Origin: GCA-002728855 sp036340635
Lineage (GTDB): Bacteria > Bacteroidota > Bacteroidia > Flavobacteriales > Flavobacteriaceae
Length of the DNA: 19,071 nucleotides
Direction of reading: 5' to 3'
NCBI GenBank assembly: GCA_036340635.1
Contig: JAYYYF010000029.1
Span: 1-19,071, forward strand
Made by a program: the position numbers and the translations under genes. Below, piece after piece: positions 6,926-15,400 of this stretch (position 1 is its first letter; each line of letters opens with the position of its first letter). Under the pieces are notes generated by a model. That model was not told the DNA's origin, searched no databases, and saw only the letters and a list, made by a program, of their open reading frames with translations.

Positions 6926-7615
6926 ATGAAAGTATCTAAAAAACAAAAAGAAGCAAAGACAAAAATTAATTATGAGACCTTTTATAATTTAAAGGATGCC
7001 TCATCTTTGGTTAAAGAAATAACTGCTACAAAGTTTGATGCTTCAGTTGACATTGCAGTTCGTTTAGGTATAGATCCAAAAAAAGGGAATGAGATGGTCA
7101 GAGGAGTTGTTACCTTACCCCATGGGACAGGGAAAAAATTGAAAGTTTTAGCTTTGGTTACTCCAGATAAAGAGAAAGAGGCGAAAGAGGGCGGTGCTGA
7201 TTATGTAGGATTAGATGATTATCTTCAAAAAATTAAAGAAGGATGGACAGATGTGGATGTTATTGTTACTATGCCTAGTGTGATGGGAAAACTTGGTCCT
7301 CTCGGGAAGGTTTTGGGGCCTAGAGGATTGATGCCTAACCCAAAGACGGGAACTGTAACTATGGATATTAAAAAGGCTGTAAGTGATGTTAAAGCCGGTA
7401 AAATTGATTTTAAAGTTGATAAGACGGGAATTGTTCATGTAGCAATTGGTAAAGTTTCATTTGAAGCAAAGAAAATTCATGAAAACGCGGATGAGTTTTT
7501 AAAGACAATTGTCAAATTAAAACCTTCTTCTACCAAAGGAACTTATATAAAAAGTGTATTCATGTCAAGTACTATGAGTCCAAGTATACCAATTGATGTT
7601 AAAGAATTAGTTTAA
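6926..7615 (+). CDS. rplA: 50S ribosomal protein L1 (uL1)
   Basis: A 229-residue protein of the L1 stalk, which helps release deacylated tRNA from the E site. The signature LGPRGLMPNPKTGTV is intact, as is the RNA-binding FDASVDIAVRLGIDPKK segment near the N-terminus (about 37-53). Length and order (rplK-rplA-rplJ-rplL) are canonical. In E. coli L1 represses its own operon through the rplK leader; no equivalent site is obvious here. The gap to rplJ is only 13 nt. Confidence 0.98.
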   Translation: MKVSKKQKEAKTKINYETFYNLKDASSLVKEITATKFDASVDIAVRLGIDPKKGNEMVRGVVTLPHGTGKKLKVLALVTPDKEKEAKEGGADYVGLDDYLQKIKEGWTDVDVIVTMPSVMGKLGPLGKVLGPRGLMPNPKTGTVTMDIKKAVSDVKAGKIDFKVDKTGIVHVAIGKVSFEAKKIHENADEFLKTIVKLKPSSTKGTYIKSVFMSSTMSPSIPIDVKELV

Positions 7616-7628
7616 ACTGGAGAAATAA

Positions 7629-8144
7629 ATGACAAGACAGGAAAAAAAACAGGTTATTGAAGATTTGACTACAGAGTTGAAGGAAGTGAAGAATTTTTAT
7701 CTAACAGATATAGCTGGATTAAATTCTTCTGAAACTTCTGCTTTAAGAAGACTTTGTTTTAAATCTAGCGTTAAGCTCTCAGTTGTAAAAAATACGCTTT
7801 TAGCTAAAGCGATGGAAGCTTCGGAAAGAGATTTCGGAGATTTGAAAGATACTTTAAAAGGCAATACCTCTTTAATGTTTTCTGAAGTTGGAAATTTGCC
7901 AGCAAAAATAATTAAAGATTTTAGGAAAAAATATGAAAAGCCTTTTTTAAAAGGAGCTTTTGTAGAAGAATCGATTTATATAGGAGATGATCAGATTTCT
8001 ACACTTGTCTCTCTAAAGTCAAAGGAAGAAGTGATTGGAGAAATAATAGGTCTTTTAAAATCACCAGTTAAAAATGTTATTTCCGCTTTGAAATCAAGTG
8101 ATGGTAAGCTTTCAGGAATATTAAAAACATTATCAAATAAATAA
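7629..8144 (+). CDS. rplJ: 50S ribosomal protein L10 (uL10)
   Basis: A 171-residue stalk base protein: the N-terminal half binds 23S rRNA with L11, and the C-terminal helix carries L12 dimers. Family features include LRRLCFKSSVKLSVVKNTLLAKA (shown here only in part as VKNTLLAKA, near residues 55-63) and a helical tail VKNVISALKSSDGKLSGILKT cut short here to its core LKSSDGKLSGILKTL. GGAG about 7 nt upstream of the ATG is a possible Shine-Dalgarno site. The frame ends in three consecutive TAA codons (8142-8150). The 13-nt gap from rplA leaves no room for an E. coli-type L10 leader outside the coding sequence. Confidence 0.97.
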   Translation: MTRQEKKQVIEDLTTELKEVKNFYLTDIAGLNSSETSALRRLCFKSSVKLSVVKNTLLAKAMEASERDFGDLKDTLKGNTSLMFSEVGNLPAKIIKDFRKKYEKPFLKGAFVEESIYIGDDQISTLVSLKSKEEVIGEIIGLLKSPVKNVISALKSSDGKLSGILKTLSNK

Positions 8145-8183
8145 TAATAATTAAATAATAATAAATTTTCAAAATTCTAAAAA
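8139..8183 (+). promoter_or_regulatory. Triple-stop and A/U-repeat leader of rplL
   Basis: The 12-base unit AAATAATAATAA occurs twice, at 8139-8150 and 8153-8164, separated by TT. The first copy contains three in-frame TAA stops ending rplJ. The remaining leader to the rplL ATG is almost free of G and C, with no Shine-Dalgarno motif. An unstructured A/U leader is a plausible translation enhancer for L12, which is needed in several copies per ribosome; that role is inferred. Confidence 0.45.
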
Positions 8184-8564
8184 ATGGCAGATCTAAAAAA
8201 ATTCGCAGAACAGCTTGTTAATCTGACTGTAAAAGAAGTCAATGAATTAGCAGATATTTTAAAAGATGAGTATGGTATTGAACCTGCAGCTGCTGCTGTA
8301 GCTGTTTCTGGAGGTACTTCAGCTCCAAGTGGAGGAACAGAGACTGAAGAAAAATCAGAATTCTCGGTTGTTATTAATGCTTCGGGTGGTTCTAAGCTTG
8401 CAGTTGTAAAATTGGTTAAAGAATTAACAGGACAAGGTCTTAAGGAAGCGAAAGATCTTGTAGACAATGTTCCTAGCACTGTTAAGGAAGGGATTTCAAA
8501 AGATGAAGCAGAAGGACTTAAGAAATCACTTGAAGAAGCTGGAGCTGAAGTTGAACTCAAGTAA
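8184..8564 (+). CDS. rplL: 50S ribosomal protein L7/L12 (bL12)
   Basis: A 126-residue flexible stalk protein that recruits and activates translation GTPases such as the EF-Tu encoded upstream. The N-terminal dimerisation helices (about 1-32) are followed by an Ala/Gly/Ser-rich hinge (about 33-56, AAAAVAVSGGTSAPSGG). The C-terminal factor-binding domain contains KLAVVKLVKELTGQGLKEAK and DLVDNVPSTVKEGI. The length is typical. The repetitive hinge codons create a long open frame on the opposite strand that I do not regard as a gene. Downstream, a hairpin separates it from rpoB. Confidence 0.98.
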   Translation: MADLKKFAEQLVNLTVKEVNELADILKDEYGIEPAAAAVAVSGGTSAPSGGTETEEKSEFSVVINASGGSKLAVVKLVKELTGQGLKEAKDLVDNVPSTVKEGISKDEAEGLKKSLEEAGAEVELK

Positions 8565-8583
8565 TTTCTTCAATATCATATTA

Positions 8584-8606
8584 GGCTCATTGATTATCAA
8601 TGTGCC
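8584..8606 (+). promoter_or_regulatory. rplL-rpoB intergenic hairpin, candidate attenuator
   Basis: Within the 90-nt rplL-rpoB gap, GGC (8584-8586) pairs with GCC (8604-8606), a T/T mismatch follows, and CATTG (8588-8592) pairs with CAATG (8598-8602) around an ATTAT loop. The next bases are ATTTATTTAAATATTT, moderately U-rich. This resembles the position of the E. coli rplL-rpoB attenuator, which lowers polymerase-subunit output relative to ribosomal proteins. Equivalence is inferred from position and shape only. Confidence 0.55.
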
Positions 8607-8654
8607 ATTTATTTAAATATTTAGTATAGTCTTTTAAAATTCAAAAAAAAATAT

Positions 8655-11600
8655 ATGCCTGATAAAAGAATAGATTTTGCTGCAGCAAAACACTCGCCAA
8701 AATACCCTGACTTTCTTGACATACAAATTAAATCTTTCCAGGATTTTTTTCAACTTGAAACAAAATCAGAGGAGCGTATAGAGGAAGGACTGTTTAACAC
8801 TTTTAAAGAAAATTTTCCCATTACTGATACACGAAATCAGTTTGTACTGGAATTTATTGATTATTTTATAGACCCCCCTCGTTATTCAATTCAAGAATGT
8901 ATTGAAAGAGGATTAACTTATTCTGTTCCATTAAAGGCTAGGCTTAAACTTTTTTGTACTGATCCTGAACATGAGGATTTTGAAACAATTGTTCAAGATG
9001 TTTTTTTAGGGACAATCCCTTATATGACACCAAGTGGTACTTTTATAGTTAATGGTGCTGAAAGAATTGTAGTATCTCAACTTCATAGGTCCCCAGGTGT
9101 ATTTTTCGGACAATCTTTTCATGCAAATGGAACTAAATTATATTCTGCAAGGGTAATCCCTTTTAAAGGATCATGGATTGAATTTGCAACAGACATCAAC
9201 AATGTAATGTATGCTTATATTGATAGAAAGAAGAAACTTCCTGTCACTACTCTTTTTCGTGCAATTGGTTATGAAAGCGACAAAGAAATACTTGAAATTT
9301 TTGATCTTGCTGAAGAAGTTAAAGTTTCCAAAACTGGGCTTAAAAAAGTTTTGAATCGAAAATTAGCTGCTAGAGTTCTTAAGACATGGCATGAAGATTT
9401 TGTTGATGAAGATACTGGAGAAGTTATTTCAATAGAAAGAAATGAAATTGTAATAGATCGAGATACTGTTTTAGAAAAAGACCATCTTCAAGAAATTATT
9501 GATGCTGAAGTAAAAACAATACTTCTTCATAAACAAGAGTCTCATTTGGCAGATTATGCCATAATCCATAATACCCTTCAAAAGGACCCTACAAATTCTG
9601 AAAAAGAAGCTGTAGAACATATTTATAGACAACTTAGAAATGCTGAACCACCAGACGAGGATACAGCAAGGGGAATCATAGATAAATTATTTTTCTCAGA
9701 TCAACGATATAACTTGGGTGAGGTAGGAAGATATAGGATGAACAAAAAATTGGGACTTGAAGTTGAGATGGAAATGCAAGTTTTGACAAAACTTGACATA
9801 ATTACCATAGTGAAGTATTTGATTGAATTAATTAATTCAAAAGCAGAAATAGATGATATAGACCATCTTTCAAATAGAAGAGTTAGAACTGTTGGGGAGC
9901 AACTATCATCACAATTTGGTGTTGGACTTGCAAGAATGGCCAGAACAATTCGGGAAAGAATGAATGTGCGTGACAATGAAGTTTTTACTCCAATCGATTT
10001 AATTAATGCAAAAACTCTTTCTTCTGTTATTAACACTTTTTTTGGCACAAACCAACTCTCACAATTTATGGACGCAACTAATCCTTTAGCTGAAATAACT
10101 CATAAAAGAAGACTTTCAGCTCTAGGCCCTGGAGGTTTATCTAGGGAGCGTGCAGGATTTGAAGTTAGAGATGTTCATTACACTCATTATGGGAGATTAT
10201 GTCCAATTGAAACTCCAGAAGGTCCAAACATTGGATTAATTTCTTCATTGAGTGTATATGCTAAGGTTAATAATCTTGGATTTATTGAAACCCCTTATCG
10301 AAAAGTTGAAAAAGGGAAAATAAATCTAGAGGAGACAATATATTTGAGTGCTGAAGAAGAGGAAAATAATTTAATCGCACAGGCGAATATACCTTATGAT
10401 AAAAATGGTAAAATAAATATCGATAGAGTAATTGCTAGGGATCAAGCAGATTTTCCTGTCGTGGAACCTAAAAAAATAAATTATACAGATGTAGCTCCTA
10501 ACCAAATAGCTTCTATATCTGCATCTTTGATTCCATTTTTAGAACATGACGATGCTAATCGAGCTTTGATGGGATCAAATATGATGAGGCAAGCAGTACC
10601 ATTATTGCGCCCCCAAGCACCTATTGTTGGTACAGGTCTAGAAAGACAAGTGGCTTCTGATTCTAGAGTTCTTATTAATGCAGAGGGAGATGGTATAGTG
10701 AAATATGTTGATTCAGATAAGATAGTTATTAAGTATGATCGTTCAAACGCTGAAAGGATGACTAGTTTTGAAGAAGATATAAAAACGTATGAGTTGATAA
10801 AGTTTAGAAAGACAAATCAGGGGACGTGTATCAATTTAAAACCAATAGTTAAAAAAAGAGACAAAGTATATAAAGGAATGGTTCTTTGTGAAGGTTATGC
10901 TACTGAGGAAGGAGAACTTGCATTAGGGAGAAATATGATGGTTGCATTTATGCCATGGAAGGGGTACAATTTTGAAGATGCAATTGTAATTTCAGAAAAA
11001 GTTGTGAGAGAAGATACATTTACTTCTATTCATATTGATGAATATTCGATAGATGTACGTGACACCAAACTAGGAACAGAAGAATTAACTAGTGATATTC
11101 CAAATGTTAGTGAGGAGGCTACAAAAGATTTAGATGAAAATGGAATGATTCGTGTTGGTGCTGAAGTCAAACCTGGAGATATTTTGATAGGTAAAATAAC
11201 TCCCAAAGGGGAATCAGATCCGTCACCTGAAGAAAAGTTGTTACGTGCTATTTTTGGAGACAAAGCTGGTGATGTTAAGGATGCTTCCCTAAAAGCGCCC
11301 CCATCACTTCATGGAGTTGTTATAGATAAAAAACTTTTTACGAGACCTTTCAAAGATAAACGGAGACGTAATCAAGATAAGCAAGAACTAGAGCTACTAG
11401 ATAAAAAATTTGAAGTCAAATTTGATGAACTTAAAAATCAATTGATTGAAAAATTGTATGCAATTGTTTCTGGCAAAACTTCTCAAGGAGTGACTAATGA
11501 TTTAGGAGAAGAAGTTGTTCCTAAGGGGAAAAAATATTCTTTGAAATTACTTCAGAAAATAGATGATTATACTCATTTAAACCTGATCTCTTGGACAACT

Positions 11601-12455
11601 TCATCAAAAACAAACAGACTAGTCGCAGATTTAATTCATAATTATAAGATTAAAGAAAATGATCTTCAAGGAGTTTTGAGGAGAGAAAAATTTACTATAA
11701 GTGTAGGAGATGAATTGCCAGCAGGGGTAAAAAAACTAGCTAAAGTATATGTGGCAAAAAAGAGAAAACTTAAGGTTGGAGATAAAATGGCTGGGCGTCA
11801 CGGAAACAAAGGAATAGTAGCAAGAATTGTTCGTGAAGAAGAAATGCCTTTTCTTGAAGATGGAACACCAGTGGATATTGTTTTAAATCCTTTAGGGGTT
11901 CCTTCAAGAATGAATATTGGCCAAATTTATGAAACTGTTTTGGGTTGGGCTGGTCTGAACTTGGGTCAAAAATTTTCTACTCCAATTTTTGATGGAGCTA
12001 CAATTGAAGAAATCAATAAATTAACTGATAAAGGAGGAGTTCCTCAATATGGCCATACATATCTTTATGATGGTGGAACAGGGGATCGTTTTGACCAAGC
12101 AGCTACTGTTGGGGTTATTTATATGCTTAAGTTGGGACATATGGTTGATGATAAAATGCATTCAAGATCTATAGGACCATATTCTTTGATAACTCAGCAA
12201 CCATTGGGAGGGAAAGCTCAATTTGGTGGTCAAAGGTTTGGAGAAATGGAAGTTTGGGCACTAGAAGCTTATGGTGCTTCGAGTGCTTTACAAGAAATAT
12301 TGACTGTTAAATCTGATGATGTTATTGGAAGAGCTAAAACTTATGAAACAATTGTTAAAGGTGAAACCCTTCCACAACCAGGACTACCAGAATCATTTAA
12401 TGTATTGATGCATGAATTAAAGGGCCTAGGCTTGGACATTAGATTAGTAGAATAA
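8655..12455 (+). CDS. rpoB: DNA-directed RNA polymerase subunit beta
   Basis: A 1266-residue beta subunit. The rifampicin pocket is at 464-494, with D473, H483 and S488 matching E. coli D516, H526 and S531. All three are the sensitive-type residues, so no common resistance change is visible here; the stretch reads GTNQLSQFMD where E. coli has GSSQLSQFMD. Other conserved blocks are GRLCPIETPEGPNIGL just after it, GRHGNKG at 1047-1053, and the C-terminal LGGKAQFGGQRFGEMEVWAL that joins beta'. The stretch around DKRRRNQDKQELELLDKKFE (near residue 900-920) is a highly charged helical insertion of the kind seen in Bacteroidota. The leader is A-rich without a Shine-Dalgarno motif. rpoC follows after 27 nt. 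Confidence 0.98.
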   Translation: MPDKRIDFAAAKHSPKYPDFLDIQIKSFQDFFQLETKSEERIEEGLFNTFKENFPITDTRNQFVLEFIDYFIDPPRYSIQECIERGLTYSVPLKARLKLFCTDPEHEDFETIVQDVFLGTIPYMTPSGTFIVNGAERIVVSQLHRSPGVFFGQSFHANGTKLYSARVIPFKGSWIEFATDINNVMYAYIDRKKKLPVTTLFRAIGYESDKEILEIFDLAEEVKVSKTGLKKVLNRKLAARVLKTWHEDFVDEDTGEVISIERNEIVIDRDTVLEKDHLQEIIDAEVKTILLHKQESHLADYAIIHNTLQKDPTNSEKEAVEHIYRQLRNAEPPDEDTARGIIDKLFFSDQRYNLGEVGRYRMNKKLGLEVEMEMQVLTKLDIITIVKYLIELINSKAEIDDIDHLSNRRVRTVGEQLSSQFGVGLARMARTIRERMNVRDNEVFTPIDLINAKTLSSVINTFFGTNQLSQFMDATNPLAEITHKRRLSALGPGGLSRERAGFEVRDVHYTHYGRLCPIETPEGPNIGLISSLSVYAKVNNLGFIETPYRKVEKGKINLEETIYLSAEEEENNLIAQANIPYDKNGKINIDRVIARDQADFPVVEPKKINYTDVAPNQIASISASLIPFLEHDDANRALMGSNMMRQAVPLLRPQAPIVGTGLERQVASDSRVLINAEGDGIVKYVDSDKIVIKYDRSNAERMTSFEEDIKTYELIKFRKTNQGTCINLKPIVKKRDKVYKGMVLCEGYATEEGELALGRNMMVAFMPWKGYNFEDAIVISEKVVREDTFTSIHIDEYSIDVRDTKLGTEELTSDIPNVSEEATKDLDENGMIRVGAEVKPGDILIGKITPKGESDPSPEEKLLRAIFGDKAGDVKDASLKAPPSLHGVVIDKKLFTRPFKDKRRRNQDKQELELLDKKFEVKFDELKNQLIEKLYAIVSGKTSQGVTNDLGEEVVPKGKKYSLKLLQKIDDYTHLNLISWTTSSKTNRLVADLIHNYKIKENDLQGVLRREKFTISVGDELPAGVKKLAKVYVAKKRKLKVGDKMAGRHGNKGIVARIVREEEMPFLEDGTPVDIVLNPLGVPSRMNIGQIYETVLGWAGLNLGQKFSTPIFDGATIEEINKLTDKGGVPQYGHTYLYDGGTGDRFDQAATVGVIYMLKLGHMVDDKMHSRSIGPYSLITQQPLGGKAQFGGQRFGEMEVWALEAYGASSALQEILTVKSDDVIGRAKTYETIVKGETLPQPGLPESFNVLMHELKGLGLDIRLVE

Positions 12456-12482
12456 ATTATTAATTAAGGGATACTTAAAATT

Positions 12483-15400
12483 ATGATAAGAAACAATGAA
12501 CTAATTACTCAAAAGAAATTTAACAAAATCTCAATTGGATTGGCATCCCCAGAAGTGGTTTTAGCTAACTCAAGAGGAGAAGTTCTTAAACCAGAAACGA
12601 TAAATTATAGAACACATAAGCCAGAGAGAGATGGTCTTTTTTGCGAAAGAATATTTGGTCCTGTCAAAGATTTTGAATGTGCTTGTGGAAAATATAAAAG
12701 AATTAGATATAAAGGAATTGTTTGTGACAGGTGTGGTGTTGAAGTAACAGAAAAAAAAGTCAGACGTGATCGTGTTGGTCATATAAATCTAGTAGTTCCC
12801 GTTGCTCATATATGGTACTTTCGCTCATTACCCAATAAAATAGGATACCTTTTAGGTCTTCCTTCAAAAAAATTGGACATGATAATTTATTATGAAAGGT
12901 ATGTAGTTATTCAAGCAGGTGTTGCAATAAATTCTGAGGAAGAGCCTTTTCAGGTAATGGACTTTTTAACAGAGGAAGAATACTTAAATGTAATGGAAAG
13001 TCTACCTCCTGAAAATCAGTTTTTGGAGGATTCAGACCCAAATAAATTTATTGCAAAAATGGGTGCAGAATGTTTGATAGAATTGCTTTCAAGAATAGAT
13101 TTAGAAGAACTTTCATATTCACTTCGACATAAAGCTAATAACGAAACTTCGAAACAAAGAAAAACAGAAGCCCTTAAAAGACTTCAGGTTGTTGAGTCTT
13201 TTAGAGAAGGAAATAATAATCATGAGAACTTGCCTGAATGGATGATAATGAAGGCGATACCTGTCATCCCTCCTGAATTAAGACCTCTAGTTCCATTAGA
13301 TGGAGGTCGTTTCGCAACTTCAGATTTGAATGATTTATATAGAAGAGTTATTATTAGAAATAACCGTCTTAAAAGACTTGTTGAGATTAAAGCTCCAGAA
13401 GTAATTTTAAGAAATGAAAAGAGAATGCTTCAAGAGGCAGTAGATTCGCTATTTGATAATACTCGAAAAGCCTCTGCTGTTAAGACTGATTCAAATCGTC
13501 CCTTAAAATCTTTGTCAGATTCTTTGAAAGGAAAGCAAGGTAGGTTTCGTCAAAATCTACTTGGGAAGAGAGTTGATTACTCTGCTCGTTCAGTAATAGT
13601 TGTTGGTCCTGAGTTAAAACTTTATGAGTGTGGAATCCCTAAAGATATGGCTGCCGAAATTTACAAACCTTTTGTAATAAGAAAATTAATTGAGAGAGGC
13701 ATTGTTAAAACGGTTAAGTCTGCCAAGAAAATTATTGATCGTAAAGAACCTGTTGTTTGGGATATTTTGGAAAATGTATTAAAAGGCCATCCAGTGTTAT
13801 TAAATAGAGCTCCTACCCTTCATAGGCTTGGTATTCAAGCATTTCAGCCAAAGCTGATAGAAGGGAAAGCAATACAATTGCATCCTTTAGTGTGTACTGC
13901 TTTTAATGCAGATTTCGATGGCGACCAAATGGCAGTTCATTTACCATTAGGTCCGGAAGCAATATTAGAAGCACAATTACTAATGTTGGCTTCACATAAT
14001 ATTTTAAACCCTGCAAATGGATCACCTATAACCGTTCCATCTCAAGATATGGTTTTAGGACTTTATTATATGACTAAAGCTAAAAAATCTTCTAAAGGAA
14101 ATCCTGTTTTGGGAGAGGGACTTACCTTTTATTCTGTCCAAGAAGTTCATATAGCCTATAACGAAAAGAGAGTAGATCTTAATGCAATTATAAAAATTAG
14201 GGTTAAAGATTTTGATCAAGATGGGGTTTTAAAAAACCAAATTGTTGAAACTACAGTAGGAAGAGTTTTGTTTAATGAGGTTGTTCCAGAAAAAGCAGGT
14301 TTTTTTAATGAAGTTCTTACAAAAAAGAACCTTAGAGAAATTATTGGGGAAATATTAAAAGTAACAAGTGTTCCTGAAACTTCTCTTTTCCTTGATCAAA
14401 TTAAGGACATGGGATATGCTTTTGCTTTTAAAGGAGGCCTATCTTTCAGTCTTGGCGATATAATAATACCTAATGAGAAGGATAAAATGATAGAAGATGC
14501 AAATTCTGAGGTTAAAGCTATATCCAATACTTATAATATGGGTTTAATTACTAATAATGAAAGATACAATCAGGTTATAGATGTCTGGACTTCTACAAAT
14601 GCAAAATTAACTGAATTAGCAATGAAAAGGATAAGTGATGATCAAGATGGATTTAATTCTGTTTATATGATGTTAGATTCTGGCGCAAGAGGATCAAAGG
14701 AACAAATAAGACAACTGACTGGGATGAGAGGACTTATGGCAAAACCCAAAAAATCTAATGTTGGAGGTGGAGAAATTATTGAAAATCCAATTCTTTCAAA
14801 TTTTAAGGAAGGGCTCTCAATTTTGGAATATTTTATTTCAACGCATGGAGCTAGGAAGGGTCTTGCAGACACAGCTCTTAAAACAGCGGATGCTGGATAT
14901 CTTACTAGACGTTTAGTTGATGTTTCTCAAGATGTAATTGTAAAGATTTCTGATTGTGGAACCTTAAGAGGTATAAAAGTAGAAGCTCTTAGGAAAAACG
15001 AAGAAGAAGTAGAGTCTTTAGGAGAAAGGATTTTAGGGAGGGTATCACTTGATACAGTTAAGGATCCTGTAACTAATGAAATTTTAATTGAATCTGGTAA
15101 TCAAATTACTGAGAAAATTGTCAAAAACATTCAAGAAAGTCCTATTGAGAGTGTTGAGGTTAGATCACCACTTACTTGTGAAGCATTACATGGGATATGT
15201 GCAAAATGTTATGGTCGTAATTTGGCGACAGGTAAAATGGTTCAAATGGGAGAATCAGTGGGCGTTGTTGCTGCACAATCTATCGGAGAACCAGGAACAC
15301 AACTTACCTTAAGAACTTTTCATGTTGGAGGAGTTGCTGGAAATATTTCGGAAGAAAATAAATTGACAGCAAAATTTGATGGTATTGCTGAAATTGAAGA

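Noticed and set aside
8177..8560. 127-codon open frame on the minus strand opposite rplL
   Set aside because: It mirrors the rplL gene, whose Ala/Gly/Lys/Glu-rich codons avoid stops on the other strand. The product is a Ser/Ala-rich low-complexity sequence with no recognisable domain.
10044..10140. Rifampicin-resistance change in rpoB
   Set aside because: The residues matching E. coli D516, H526 and S531 are wild type; the nearby differences look like normal lineage variation.
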